Below are positions 22,901 through 52,590 of a stretch of 64,000 nucleotides of DNA, in pieces. Origin of the DNA: Monodelphis domestica (taxonomy: Eukaryota > Chordata > Mammalia > Didelphimorphia > Didelphidae); assembly GCF_027887165.1 (NCBI RefSeq), contig NC_077228.1, positions 181,234,697 to 181,298,696 on the forward strand, given 5' to 3'. The translations under genes were made by a program, and so were the position numbers. The stretch's first letter is position 1. Every line of letters starts with the position of its first letter. The notes beneath the pieces were generated by a model. The model was not told the origin of the DNA. It ran no database searches and was given only the letters and a program-made list of their open reading frames with translations.

Positions 22901-24501
22901 CTAGACCAGAAAGATAGCCTTTAGGTGGCATTTTTGGGGCATGTAACCTATGAAACAGATTTTGGGGGACCAGATCTGTAATTCCATTGACTTAAGGAGG
23001 TAGCCAGATAAAAGGTGGGCTTGGGATCATGAAGATCTCAGTTCCCATCTGGCGTCAGACAATCAGTAGCTATGGGATAGGCAAGTCACTTAACTGCTGT
23101 TATTATTATTATCATCATGTCTACTACTGTAAGTTCATAAGAAAAGATATATCATTGTAGACAATTATGTCAGTCCCACTGACCTATTTAAAGAAACTTG
23201 GAAAAAGTTTAGAAAAGAAGTGGAACTTTTAGAAAGGTTAGATTAGACTTCTGGAGAATATGAAATGGGAATAGAAAGGACTAGCCTATTGCTCAGTTAT
23301 CTTTGGCATGTTCACAAAAATTGGCCATGTAGTATATAGGACATAAAAGTCATAAAGTAATGCAGAGAAGCAGAAATATTTGCATCTTTTTATGACCATA
23401 ATGCAATTAAAATTATATCTAATAAATGGCCTTTGAAGCATAGATTGCAAATTAATTGGAAATTAAATAACTTAATCTAAAGAATGAGTGAGTCAAAAAA
23501 ACCATAGAAACAATGATTTCATTAAAGATAATGACAATAGTGAGACAATACAGTAAAATTTGTGGGATGAAGCCAAAGTAGTACTTAGGGGAAAATTTCT
23601 ATCTTTAAATACTTATAGCCATAAAAGAGTAGATCAATAAATTTGAGCATGCAGTAAAAAACAACATAAAAGCTTAGAAAAACATCAAATTAAAAATCCA
23701 ATTAAACATCAAAATAGAAATATTGAAAATCAAAAGATAAATTAATAAAATTGAAAATAAAAAAGAATGATTTTATTTTTTTAAAAACTATTTGATAGTT
23801 TGATTAAAAAAAGAATTATCAGGATCAAAAACAAAAGGGTGAATATACAACTAATGAAGATAAAATGAAAGCAATTATTAAGATCTATTTATCATACTAT
23901 ATGCCAATAAAATTGACTTTCTAAATGAGATGGATATTTACAAAAATATAAATTGTCCACATTAACAGAAGACATAGAATAGTTAAAAAATCCTTTCTTA
24001 GAAAAAGAAATTGAACAGGCCATAAATGAGCTATCTTAGGGAAAAAACCCCAACACCCAAGACCAGATGGATTTATAAGCAAATTCTGTTAAACATTTAA
24101 AAACCAATTCTAATGCTATATAAATTATTTGAAAAAAAAACACCAAGTAAATAAGGAGATTTAGCAAATTTCTTCCATAACCTAATTATGGTTTTGACAA
24201 CTAGAGAAAGTATAAACAGAGAGAAAGCTACAAATTTCCACAATGAATATTGATACAAAAATTTTAAATACAATGCTAGCAAAGAGATTATAACAACATA
24301 TCACGAGAATCATGCACTATGACCAGACTGGATTTATAACAAGAATGCAGGGCCAGTTCCAATATTAGAAAAATTAACAGCATATCAATAACCAAATATC
24401 AATATCATATCAATATCCAAACCCAACAAAAATATTATTTCATTGATGCAGAAAAAACTTTTGACAGAACACACTACCTTTTCCCATTAAAAACACTAGA
24501 A

Positions 24502-24675
24502 GGTGCAACTAGATAGCACAGTGGATAGAGAGCCAGGTCTGGGGTTGAGATGACCTGGATTCAAATTTAACCTCAGACACTTCCTAGATATGTGACTCTG
24601 GGAAAGTAATTTAATTCTTGCCTCTCTTCTGTCTTAGAATTGATACTAAGAGAGAAGGAAGGGTTTTTAAAAAAT
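24502..24675 (+). mobile_element. CORE-SINE inside old L1, with target-site duplication
   Basis: Sense SINE (gtgcaactagatagcacagt to an oligo-A tail). The 13-bp duplication aaaaacactagaa flanks it exactly at 24489-24501 and 24676-24688. Confidence 0.93.
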
Positions 24676-26726
24676 AAAAACACTAGAAAACATTTAAAAT
24701 GACAGGCAGCATATATTTAAAGCCAAGAACAAGCTTTATCTGTAGTTGGGATAAACTAGACATCTTTTCAGTAAGATCAAAGGTCATGATTGTCCATTTC
24801 ACTATTATTATTTAATTTTGTCTTAGAAATGATAGCTATAAAAATAAGGCAAGTAAAAAATTGAAAAAAAAATAGGTATAGGCAACAAGGAAATGAAACT
24901 ATCACTTTTTGTAGATGATATGGTTTATTTAGAGAACCCTAGACAGTCAACTAAAAAAATTCATTGAAACAATTAACTTTAGCAGACTTGCAGGATATGA
25001 AACAAATCCACAACAGCATTTCTATATATTACCAACAAAACCTATCTGGAAGAGATAGAAGTTCCACTTAAAATAGCTGTAGACAGTAAAAAATACTTTG
25101 GACTCTACCTGCCAAGACATATGCAAGAAAAATATGAACACAATTACAAACACTCTTCACACAAATAAAGAGATCTAAGTAATTGGAAAAATATTAATTG
25201 TTCTTGGGTGGGCCAAACTAATATAATAAAAAATGACAACACTACTGAAATTATTTTACTTTTTTTAGTGTCATACCAGTTAAACTACCAAAGAATTCCT
25301 TCAGAGCTAGAAAAAAACAGTAACAAAATTGATCTAGAGGAGCAATAGGTCAAGAATATCAAGGAAAATAGTGGGAAAAAAGTGAAGGAAGGGAAACTAG
25401 CAGCAATAGATCTCAAACTATACTATAAAGCTGTATTCATAAAACAATTTGGGACTTGATAAAAAGTAGAGTGGTTGATCAATGAAACCCATTACATAGA
25501 CAATATACAGAAGCAAATGAGCACATACTCAAGTGTGTGCTAAATCCAAAGACCCCAGCTACTGGGACAAGAACTCACTATTAAAAAAAACAAAACTGAT
25601 GGGAAAATTGGAAAGTAGTCTGCAGGAATTAGGCATAGACCAATGTTTCATATTGTATACCAAGATAAGATCAAAATGGGTATAGTAGTTAGACCTTAAG
25701 GGGGATATCATAAGCAAGAGAGCAGAGAATGGAAGAAATTCTCTGTCAGATCTATGAAGCGGGGAAGAATTCATGATCAAATAGGACAGAAGTTTCCAAA
25801 AGGTAAAATGAATGATTTTGATTACATAAAATTATGAAGATTTTGCACAAACAAAATCAATGCAGCCAAGAATAGAAGGAAAGCAGGAAACTCGGGGGGG
25901 GGGGCTCTTTGCAGCAAGTTTTTCTGATTAAAGTTTCATTTCTCCCCATATGTTTATATGGGGGACTGAGTAAAATTTATAAGAACAAGAACCATTCACT
26001 AATAAACAGTCAAGGATATTGAACAGGAAGTTTTCAGAGGAAGAAATCAAAGCTAAGCTTGGTTATGAAAAAATGCTTTGAATCAACAACAATGAAAGAG
26101 ATGCAAATGTACCGCCTCACAGACATCAGATTGGCTAACATGACAGAAAAGGAAAATGACAAGCATTGGAGAGGACTTGGAAAAAATAGGTATACTAATG
26201 CACTGTTGGTGGAATTGTGAACTGATCCAACCATTCTGGAGAACAATTTGTTATTAAGCCCCAAGGGCTATAAAACTATATATTCTGTAGTTTAGACTTC
26301 TCTACTAGCAGCAATTCAATAATCCAGGACAATTCTGAGGGATTTATGAGAAAGAACACTATCCACATCCAGAGAAAGAACTGTGGGAGTAGAAACACAG
26401 AAGGAAAACAACTGCTTCATCACATGGGTTAATGGGGATATGATTGGGGATGTAGACTCTAAATGATCACCCTATTGCAATTATCAATAATATGGAAATA
26501 GGTCTTGATCATTGACACAAGTAAAACCCAGTGGAATTGTGCATCAGGAAGGTGGGGGAGAAGGGGAGGGAAAGAACATGAATTATGTAACCATGGGAAA
26601 ATATTCAAAATTAATTAAATAAAAATTTTCAATTAAAAGAAACACAATTACGAGGTCTCTAAATTAAAGAAATCAATGTAAAAGAGAAGAGCTTATATAT
26701 ACAAAAATATTTATAGCACCTCTTTT

Positions 26727-27770
26727 ACAAAATTTTTATTTAGTCAATTTAGAACATTATTCCTTGGTTACAAGAATTGTGTTCTATCTCTCCCTACCCT
26801 ACCCCCACCCTTCCTGTAGCCCATGTGCAATTCCACTGGGTATTACATGAGTCTTTGATCAAAACCTATTTCCATGTTGTTGGTGTTTGCATTAGGATGT
26901 TCATTTAGAGTCTACATCCCCAACCATATCCCCTCAACCCATGTAATCAAGCAGTTGTTTTTCTTCTGTGTTTCTACTCCCACAGTTGTTCCTCTGTATG
27001 TGGATAGTGTTCTTTCTCATAGATTTCTCCAAGTTGTTCAGGGTCATTGCATTGCCACTAATGGAGAAGTCCATTACATTTGATTGTACCACAGTGTATC
27101 TGTTTCTGTGTACAATGTTTTCCTGCTTTGTTCCTTTCGCTCTGCATTACTTCCTGGAAGTTGTTCCAGTTCCCATGGAATTCCTCCACTTTATTATTCA
27201 TTTGAGCACAATAGTGTTCCATCACCAACATATGCCACAATTTTTTCAGCCATTCCCCAATTGAAGGGCATCCCCTCATTTTCCAATTTTTGGCCACCAC
27301 AAAGAGCGCAGCTATGAATATTCTTTTTTTTTTTTAAACCCTTACCTTCCATCTTGGAGTCAATACTGTGTATTGGCTCCAAGGCAGAAGAGTGGTAAGG
27401 GCTAGGCAATGGGGGTCAAGTGACTTGCCCAGGGTCACACAGCTGGGAAGTGTCTGAGGCCAGATTTGAACCTAGGACCTTCCATCTCTAGGCCTGGCTC
27501 TCAATCCACTGAGCCACCCAGCTGCCCCCAGCTATGAATATTCTTGTACAAGTCTTTTTCCTTATTATCTCTTTGGGGTACAAGCCCAGTAGTGCTATGG
27601 CTGGATCAAAGGGCAGACAGTCTTTTATCGCCCTTTGGGCATAGTTCCAAATTGCCCTCCAGAATGGTTGGATCAATTCACAACTCTACCAGCAATGCAT
27701 TAATGCCCCAACTTTGCCACATCCCCTCCAGCATTCACTACTTTCTGTTGCTGCCATGTTAGCCAATCTA
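26727..27770 (-). mobile_element. 5'-truncated L1, antisense, nested in the older L1
   Basis: On the minus strand this is the ORF2 C-terminus ([39 protein letters not shown]) and 3' UTR of an L1, with its poly(A) end at 26727. A 15-bp exact duplication tatagcacctctttt lies at 26712-26726 and 27771-27785, splitting the host L1 codons. It is itself split by a SINE at 27326-27528, leaving about 840 bases of L1. Confidence 0.93.
27326..27528 (-). mobile_element. CORE-SINE nested in the antisense L1
   Basis: Antisense SINE starting as oligo-T then aaacccttaccttccatc and ending cagctgcccc. An exact 17-bp duplication cagctatgaatattctt flanks it at 27309-27325 and 27529-27545. This is the innermost and youngest layer of a three-level nest. 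Confidence 0.95.
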
Positions 27771-28492
27771 TATAGCACCTCTTTTTGCAGTAGCAAAAAA
27801 TTGGAAAAGAAGGGGATGCCTATCAATTGTGGAATGGTTGAAGAAGTTCTGGTATATGAGTATAATGGAATACTATTGTGCTATAAGAAATGATAAAGGG
27901 GATGTGTTCAGAAAAACCTAGGAAGATCTCTATGATTTATGCCAAGTAAAGTGAGCATAATCAACAGAACAATCTATATAGCAACATTGCAAATTTTCTG
28001 TGAAAGGCTTATTAGCTCTGATCCACCACAGTTCCAAAGGACTCATGATGAAACATGCTATACAACTATAGATAGACAGCTGATGGACTCAGCGCATATT
28101 GAAGTATTTCCCCCCCTTTCTTTCATTTCCTGCCTCCCTGCCCCCTAGAAATGTTTTACATGACTTCATATATGTAATGGATATTGTATTTCTTACCTTC
28201 TCAGTGAGTCAAGGAAAGAGTGAAGGGAGAGAGAGAATTTGGAACTGAAAAGAAAACAAAATTTAATTTAAAAAAAGAACTATCCACACCAAGAAATTGA
28301 TAAAGGAAGACATCATGATGGACAGATACCAATTCCCAACATGGTTTATTACATGTAAAGCAATTGCCACAGTGAGGAGACCAAACTACATTGGTCAGCA
28401 AATACTTGTTTTCCACAGATGGAGAGATATGGCAACCATAGGCAATGATAATTTAGACTATAGACTAAATTTCAAAATCCTTCAGAGTATGG

Positions 28493-29490
28493 ATGGGGCA
28501 GCTGGGTGGCTCAGTGAATTGAGAGTCAGACAGACCTAGAGATGGGAGAACCTGGGTTAAAATTAGTTCCCAACTCCATCAACAATGCATTTTTTCCCCT
28601 ACATTCCTGCCAACATTTGCCATTTTCTTTTTTCTTTTTTGTCAATATAGCCAGTATGATGGGTGCGAGGTAATACTTCAGAGCTGTTTTATTTTACATT
28701 CAGAGCATTCTTATTGATTATTGATAGCTTTGATTTCTTCCTCTGAAAACTGCCAGTTTATATCCACTGACCACTTTTTAATTGGAGAATGACTTATAGT
28801 CTTATAAATTTGACTCAGTTCTCCCTCTATCTTCATTTGAGAAGTCTATCAGAAGAACTTGCTATAAAATTCCTGCCTACCTCCTTCAGATTCTTGCTTT
28901 CCTTCTAATCTTGGCTGCATTGGCTTTATTCATGCAACCCCTTTTAAATTTAATGTCAATCAAAAATGATTCATTTTACTCCCCAAGACCTCTTTTTAAA
29001 AACCTCTTATGTATAAATTCTTCCCTTATCCATAGATTTGCTAGGTAAAAATTCCCATGCTCCATTATTTTGCTTAAATTATCCCTAAATGATCTAAATG
29101 ATTTTTTGACCTTATCTTGGTAAACGGTGTGAGATGTTGGTCAGTACTTAGTTTCTGCCAAATTACTTACCAATTTTTCCAGCAATTTTCATCAGATAGT
29201 GAGTTCTTGTCCCCAAAGCTTAGATCTTGACTGCTATGGCCATTTAATACCATGAATCATGTACCTCATCTATTCCACTGATCTACCATACTATTCTTTA
29301 GCCAGTACCAGATCGTTTTGACGATTACTGATTTGTAATGTAGTTTGAAATCTGGCACTAATAGGCCACCTTCCTCACTTTTTTTATTGATGCTGAAAAT
29401 AGGAGGGGACATGTAGGATTTCACAAATGTTTTTACCGTATCTCTGGTCACTCCATCAACAGAAAGATGAAGAGAATACAATATTCCACT
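28493..29490 (-). mobile_element. Antisense L1 ORF2 fragment, degenerate
   Basis: Minus-strand reading gives [20 protein letters not shown] then a [10 protein letters not shown]-like end, the familiar L1 ORF2 region after the reverse transcriptase. The left part (from about 28570) resembles the L1 end region in reverse. A sense SINE fragment (28493-28560) abuts it. Confidence 0.75.
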
Positions 29491-29935
29491 GTTGAATTAT
29501 TGTTGGTTATAAAAAAAAAAGCATTTGATTCAGAAAAGAAGCTCCTCCACTAAGATGTTTCCCAGGAACATGTTAAAGCAATCTGAGATATCTTGATGGG
29601 TGCAACAACAGAGATGATTTAAGTAATCTCTGATCATTTACATCAAGCCAGGCACAAAACAAAAGATACAGACTCAATCGCTAGGCGGCTAGGTGGTACA
29701 CTGGATAGCATCCTGGAATTGGAATCTGGATGATTTGACTTAAAATCTTTGACTTTAGACTCTTAATAACTGTATGATTCTGGGCAAGTGACAACTTCTG
29801 CTTCAGTTTCCTCATTTGTAAAATGGGTACAATAACAACACGGACTTCTCAAGGTTGTTGTGAGATAAAATAATACTTGTAATACATTTAACATGCTGCC
29901 TAGCATATAGTAGGCACTTAATAAATGCTTGTGTT

Positions 29936-30145
29936 GGGCAGCTAAATGACTCAAATGGATAGAGAACCAGGCCTAGAGATGGGAGGTCCTGGGTTCAAAT
30001 GTGACCTCAGATACTTTCTAGCTATGTGAATTTGGGCATGTGACTTAAGCCCCATTGCCCAGCCCTTACTGCTCTTCTGCCTTGGAACCAATACACAATA
30101 TTCATTCTAATATGGAAGGTAAGGGTTGAAACACTTTTTGTTAAA
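29936..30145 (+). mobile_element. CORE-SINE, sense
   Basis: Complete-looking sense copy: gggcagctaaatgactcaaa head, agatgggaggtcctgggttc box, ccttggaaccaatacacaat and ggaaggtaagggtt tail. A MIR-like SINE with an L3-type tail lies immediately before it (about 29684-29932). Confidence 0.9.
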
Positions 30146-30325
30146 TTTTTTAAAAAATTAAGAAAGTACTCTGCTATCATGTACACTCTCCTAAGTGCAG
30201 ACGTTTTAGGACAGAGTTGAAATGGAAAAGGATTCTCTATAGATGGTGAAGTCCTCCAGATGTTCCTGTTTGGGGATGACATTATATTGGTTGCATCCAG
30301 CTCTGGAACATTCTAGAATCTTCTT

Positions 30326-30523
30326 TTTTCAAACACTTACCTTCTATCTTAGAATCAATACTGTGCGTTGGTTCCAAGGCAGAAGAGTGGTAAAGTCTAG
30401 GCAAAGGGGGTTAAGTGACTTACTCAGGGTCACACAGCTAGGAAGTGTCTGAGGCCAGATTTGAACCTAGGACTTCCTATCTCTAGAGCTGTCTCTCAAT
30501 CCACTGAGCCACCCAGCTGCCCC
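30326..30523 (-). mobile_element. CORE-SINE, antisense, with target-site duplication
   Basis: 13-bp exact duplication ctagaatcttctt at 30313-30325 and 30524-30536. Antisense head ends cagctgcccc. Confidence 0.93.
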
Positions 30524-31584
30524 CTAGAATCTTCTTAATAAATGCCCACTGATCCTCCCAAGAAAAATCAAGTCAATAAACAATGCCTATATATTCACTT
30601 TTCCTGACTCTTATTTATACTTAACACATGCTCTCATGTATCATGGCTAATTTAGATTATAGAACTACAATATATTATGAATTAATGATGTCTTAATCCT
30701 GTCTTTAGATTTGTAAGCTGCTCGACAGCAAGATTTGTGACATTTTCACCTTTGTGTCTCCAGTGATGTGTACATTATCTTTGTTTGTCCTTTGCTTTGA
30801 GGAGGACCAATGACATCATGAGAACAATGCCTTGACTCAAGTGTGAGTTGGATTGAAGGGGGGCTGTTTTGGGGTTCCCTCTCATTTTGACTTATCAACA
30901 GAGTCACAGAGTAAGTCACAAGTAGAGCTGGGACTAGAAGACTACTCCTAGCCTACTGTTGACAGGCAGTTGGGTATTGTCATACATCCTTATTTTCTTC
31001 ACCCCTCTTTCTCCATTTTGCGACCAGACAGTTGAGGTGTGGAGTTGAGGAATGGAGTTGCTGGGTAACCACAGTGGGAGAAAAGGGGGAGGAAATCAAG
31101 TGTATATTTTTTATCTCTGTGCCATTTAATGGATGGAGGCAGGAGAATGGATGGAGAGACCAGCAGTTTGGGGACCACTAGGATGGGTCAAGTTTCCCAT
31201 TCTTTCAAGACCTAGAGAACAGGGAAGTCATTTCCTCACTCTAGACCTCAGTCATAGGGCCATTTTCTGACCACTGGACAAGCAGCTTCTCCCTAGCCCT
31301 GCTTGGGCTAGAGGATGGTGACTTGTTTTCAGGTGTCTTCTGGGGGAAAGATTCTCTTTGCAGTGTTCCTTCTCTTCCAATGCTGAGTCTCATTCCCTAA
31401 AGGAAGCCTTCAAACTCTCTTTTAAATCTTTTAAATTCTTCCTCCTATAATTTAGAACCCAGTGATCTTGTTTCTCACAATATGCATTAGAACCAGAGTT
31501 CAAAAGTCCTGACTTTCTATTCTGGCATCACCACTATTTTCTCAGAATTTCAATTTCCTCACCTGTAAAATGAGAATCAGAATA

Positions 31585-31860
31585 CCTTATGCTAGGTGGT
31601 GCAGTGGATAGAGCACTGGGTCTGGAGTCAGGAAGATTCATCTTTCTGACTTAAAATCTGATATCAGACACTAGCTGTGTGACCCTAGGCAAGTCACTTA
31701 ACCCGGTTGGCCTCAGTTTCTTTATCTGTTAAAAAAAACTAGAGAAGGAAATGGCAAACCACTCTAGTCTTTCTTGGTCTAAGAAACTCCAAATGATGTC
31801 ACAAAGAGCAGATACTACTGGAAAAAAAGAGACAGCAACAATATCTTATATTCTGACAGG
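31585..31860 (+). mobile_element. Mar-1-type SINE with long tail, sense
   Basis: Head gctaggtggtgcagtggata, core tgtgaccctaggcaagtcac, then the second-half signature agaaggaaatggcaaaccac and the tail aagagcagatactactggaa. Confidence 0.85.
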
Positions 31861-32327
31861 ATCATGATCAAAGGAAATATTACATGTGAGCATGCTTTGG
31901 AAAGTATGAAATGCTAAACCCAGTTAGCAGTCATTGCTCTCTTGGCAGGTTCCTGAAAATCCAGTCTCAGGCTGTGTAGGTCTACCCTATCCCAGAAAGC
32001 TGGAGTGGGTGAGGGAGAACTGGGTGAAGGATAGAGGAAGTCTAGGGTAGTCCTTGAGCCCCCCAGGCCCCAGAGCCCTTCCTGCTGTGCCTAACCGTCT
32101 CAGGCCAGACTTCCTGCCTTATTAGCTCATATTGAGAGCCAGGGCCTGCTTGGCTATGTTGAGGCATGAAGGAGCAGCCCCCTACTTTGGGGGTCCAGCT
32201 TCTTACCACTCTGATTATATTGGTCCTATCCCCACACATTTTGGGGGAGCACACTGCTTCAGGAAACAATAGGTTGAAGTCCCCTCAAAAAAACTCAAGG
32301 GGAAAGAGGTTTCACAAACATTTATTT

Positions 32328-32525
32328 ATTTAAAACTCTTACCTTCTGTCTTAGAATGAGACCAAGTATTGGTTCCATTGCAAAAGATCAGTATGGGCAA
32401 GGTAATTGGAGTTAAGTGACTTTCCCAGGGTCACACAGCTAGGAAGTGTTTGAGGACATATTTGAACCTAGGATTGCCCATTTTCAGGCCTGGCTCTATA
32501 TCCTCTGAACCATTAGCTGCTCCTC
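32328..32525 (-). mobile_element. CORE-SINE, antisense
   Basis: Flanked by near-identical cacaaacatttattt (from 32313) and cacaagcatttatta (from 32526), and degraded internally. Followed by a sense MIR-like copy (about 32540-32730). Confidence 0.8.
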
Positions 32526-35500
32526 CACAAGCATTTATTAAGCATCATTGGAAAGAACTTTGGTTGTGAAATCAGAAGACGTGGATTAAATCTCAATTCT
32601 GCCATATATTATCTGTAAGACCTAGGGAAAGTCACTTAACCTCTCTCAGCCTCAGTTTCCTCATCTGTAAAATGAAGAAGTTGGACTGGATGGTCTCTGA
32701 GACCCCTTCCAGCCTGAGCTTTAGGATGCTACTATGTGCTAGGCTCTGGGAAATATGAAGACAGTCTTTGTCCTCGAAGAGCTTGCTACATTCTTGGGAA
32801 TGGGGTGGGAGGTGGTGGGCACCTATAAGGAGACACAAAATAAATCAGGAGGACACTAACTCTTGGGGAGACTCAGGGTAGACCTTGCATAAAAGGTGGC
32901 ATTTGATTTGAGTTTTGAAGAGAGCTAGGGACTCTAAGAAACAAAAGAGAGGAGCAAGGACATTCCAGACAGGAAGAACAGCCTTTGCAAAGATGTGGAG
33001 GTAGGATGGAATGGGGTGTATAAGGAACAGCTGGTATATAGAGTGTGTGAAGAGGATGAGTGGGCAGTGAGCCTGGTAGTGAACTAGGTTGTGGTGGCTG
33101 CTTCCCTGCCTGGTGCTAAGAAGACAAAGGGCTCATACTGGCTAGAGAATCATCTATCAGTTCCCCCCGCATGTGCCACCACATTAACTGTCTCCTCCTG
33201 CCCCATCATCCCCTTGCTCCCCCACTCTGGGCTGCAAACTGTCCTTGAATAATGATCTTTCCCATTCAGAGCCACCCTAAAGGTTCACTCTAATTTTATT
33301 TCACCCATAGCAAAAGGTTGTGAGGAGATGTAGTGCTTCTGCCACTCACCCCAAACTTTGTGAGACACAGTCCTATATAGATTCCACCCCCCACCCCCAG
33401 CCAAACCAGTACAAAGGACTTGAACTTGTGGGGAAGAGCTGAGAGATGGAGGGAAGGGTACTGGGATACTGGGGCCAATCCCCAAGATCTCCAAAGCTAG
33501 GCAGCAGCTCCATCATTCTTCTCATCCCATTTTTACCAGAGGAACAGGGAAGCCATTTCTCTTTAGCTACTTCATCCTCCTGAAGAGCCAAGATATTCTA
33601 GCCTTGTACTCAGCAGGTAACCAGCATGCAGAGGTGCTGTTAGATGCTCCTTCCTGAAATCCTCCCTGAAGATATGGATGGAGGCACCTTAGCAGAACTG
33701 AGCTCCGGTGCTTCAATTTACAGATAAGGAAACTGAGTTCTGGAGAAGTTAAGAGAACTTCCTAGGATGCTGGCTAGGGGAGCCTGCACCTGAACAGTTG
33801 TGGGGTTGGATTAAACCATGGGATTTGGAAGGAGATGGAAGGGGACAGTTCTGAATCCCTTCCTCCTCGTATCAGTGTCTCTACTCCCTTGAAGATGAGC
33901 TTAGGGTCAAAAATCCAGAACTATGACAGACCTCCAAGGCCATCTAGTTTGACTTCTTTTTCTAGCTGAAGAAAAGTGAAGCCTAGGGATATTAAATAAT
34001 TGGCTCAAAGTCATCTAACTAGCCAATGCCAAGTGAAATTTGAATCCAATTTCTATGACCCCAGAGCCTTTCTTTCTACCCTGTGCCATGCTTTTGGGGA
34101 GGGATCCCAGGGCACAGAGTCTCATTCTACACCCTCATTCAGTCTCTAACCATCATACTTCTCCCCTTCTCACCAGGATGAAATGCTGTGTCCTCCCCAA
34201 TTGGAGGCAATGCCTGGAAGAGGGAGGACTGCCCTCTTGAGAGAAGGGCATCTAGGGTAGGAAAACTTCTTTGGCTAGACTTGCTGGGCATTTGGGGCAG
34301 AAGGAAAGTGAGATCCTTGCCGGGATGCAGAGAAATTTTTCATGGAACCCAGATCTCCATCAATTGGTGTCCCACTGTTCCACCTATATTTCACGATTTG
34401 AAAATTTAGGCATGAAAAGAAATGGTCTCATGGGGGCTTAGGGGTGAATTGATTGAGATGAAGAAGAAAGAGGAAAGGCTTAGAAGAAGCTGAGGCCAAA
34501 AAAGACCGCAGGATTGGTATGAAGGAGAATGGCCAGTAAGTATTTTGTGAGGGTTAGGAGTAGGAGCAGGGAAGGAAAGAAGGACAATGTAGCCCACAGG
34601 ATATAGTGAGAACATTAGATCTGGAGCCAAACAAAGGCTGTGGGTTCAAATCTTTACAACCTGTGCGACAACCATGAGCAAGTGACTTCTTTTCTCTGAG
34701 ACTCAGTTTCCTCATCAGTAAAATGAGGGAGTAGATGATCCCTAAACTTTCTTCACTTTTGATAAAATTTATTTTTTCTAACCTTTACTTAGTGTGAGTA
34801 ACAACTCTAAGACAAAAGATCAACGGCAAGGCAAATGGGAATAAGTGATTTGTACAGGGTCTCACAGTTAGGAAGTATCTGAGGCCAGAATTTGAACCCA
34901 GATTCTCCAAATTCCAGGGATAAATTTTATTTTAACAAATTCAAATAAACACCTGGTCACACCACCAATGAAGTAATTTGTCTGTTAGCTGAGGAAACCC
35001 TCTGATGCAATAGACCTCCAAGCTGCCCCTACCCCTTCCCCCTAGGGGCTTCCACTCTGAGGGTCTCTTCTTCCATAGCCCAGCAGAGATCTTCTTTTCA
35101 TGAGGTGGCTTGCTCTAGTCCCTAGAAACTTCTGGAAATCCTGACTTTGTCCTGCTAAAAGAAAAGAGCTCGGGGAGAAAAGTCCCTTTAGATGGTTGAA
35201 CGGGTGGCTGAAGTTGGAGTTTTGTTGTTGGGAGATAGGGAGTCCGGGAGCCATCTAAATTGAAGTGACCAAAGATTCTGTGCAGAGGGGTCGGGGGAAC
35301 AAGGCTCAGCTCCCCATCTCTAACCCCTTTGTCCTTGCAGCTATCCTGACTGGTAGCTTCTAGTTGGAACAGGGCTCCCGGCAAGAGGGAGAGCCAGGTT
35401 CAAGGAATTCTGCTTCAGGTGTGGATTTAGTAGAGGAGGGACATGGAACAGAGATGGGCATGTGCTAGGAGACCCTGCTCAGGAAGGGGCATTGCAGGGG

Positions 35501-35630
35501 ATGTGGGGGAACCAGGACACTCACAGCTCTTGAAAAACAAGTAAGGGGGAGCAGGCAGCTCCACCCCAAGAGGAGGGGCCATCTTAGACCCCACCCCAGA
35601 ATTCTATACCTCCCCATCTCCTGTCTGAGG

Positions 35631-35638
35631 ATATAAAA
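35631..35638 (+). promoter_or_regulatory. MPO: TATA box of MPO
   Basis: ATATAAAA at 35631-35638, about 25-30 bases upstream of the inferred first exon. The 100 bases upstream are C/G-rich with CCACCCC and GAGGGGCC words that could bind Sp/KLF factors. A TATA promoter suits a strongly induced myeloid gene. Confidence 0.75.
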
Positions 35639-35659
35639 GCCTCTTTCCAGGCCTTCTTG

Positions 35660-52045
<16,386 letters not shown>

Positions 52046-52200
52046 CAGGTTTCTAGGATCAATGGCTGCATTCTCACCCAATTATTTTACTTTGTTTTTT
52101 ATTATATGCTGAACAGCTGTCAACAAACATAAACATCTCAATGTATACTGGACAAAAAAGAGGCCTGAATATGAAACAATGTGTTTCTGACCTCTTTGGG

Positions 52201-52590
52201 TCTTTTTTTTTTTAATATTTGTTTTCCAACAGAAATTTGTTCTGAGCTGCCTCCCCTTAGCGCCCAAGGGGAACAAATCTTCATCTTTAGCTGAATTATC
52301 AGGCATCAGATCCTCATCACACTTAAGGCCCTAGCTCTTCAGGCCAGAGAAGTATTTGGCAGTGACTTTCTTGGCCATGGGAGAGGGAAGTGGCTTTCTT
52401 CCTGTAACTTGAATGGCCAGGCTGAAATCGTCCCAGGCCTGTAGCTGCCCATGGAGCAATTCTTCATCTTGGACCAGAAGACAAAGGTCCCTGTCAGGGA
52501 GGGGAATCTGGGCCAGCATGACTGAGATATGCCATCTGCTTCTGCTGTCAATAAAGTATTGCTGAGAGGAGGGCTGAGTCATTCTTGTCT
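52201..52590 (-). pseudogene. Possible processed-transcript insertion, antisense, unidentified
   Basis: A T-run at 52202-52213 would be a poly(A) tail on the minus strand. Upstream on that strand is a readable 80-odd codon frame (52582-52331) with non-repeat-like composition (LPDRDLCLLVQDEELLHGQL, QAWDDFSLAIQVTGRKPLPS) and further readable text after its stop. I do not recognise the parent gene and see no clear target-site duplication. Confidence 0.3.

Larger units (their letters stand above)
23100..28270 (+). mobile_element. Old L1 LINE, sense, ORF2 relic with later insertions
   Basis: Degenerate L1 ORF2 text is readable in pieces. 24020-24110 is the reverse-transcriptase approach (the PSTPDGF-like region); 26095-26275 is the ORF2 part before the Cys-rich end; 27771-28080 is the C-terminal part (AKNWKRRGCLSI). 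Many stops and indels make it long dead. It is interrupted by a SINE at 24502-24675, an L1 3'-UTR piece (about 26300-26640) and the antisense L1 at 26727-27770. The left edge is approximate. Confidence 0.8.
19976..35630. other. Intergenic region between TSPOAP1 and MPO, repeat-filled
   Basis: About 15.6 kb with no supported exon. It contains R1 repeats, LINE 3'-end fragments (about 20960-21110), MIR-like SINEs (about 21320-21460 antisense, 21895-22085 sense), the nested L1 complex (about 23100-28270), an antisense L1 (about 28570-29490), and SINEs at 29684-30160, 30326-30523, 31585-31860 and 32328-32525. MIR-like fragments occur at about 32540-32730, 33925-34060 and 34600-34745, with an antisense SINE at about 34755-34915. 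Single-copy-looking sequence resumes at about 35000 before the MPO promoter. Confidence 0.75.

Noticed and set aside
19976-35630. A hidden gene between TSPOAP1 and MPO
   Set aside because: All longer frames there fall in L1, SINE or simple sequence; no multi-exon pattern or known protein text was seen.
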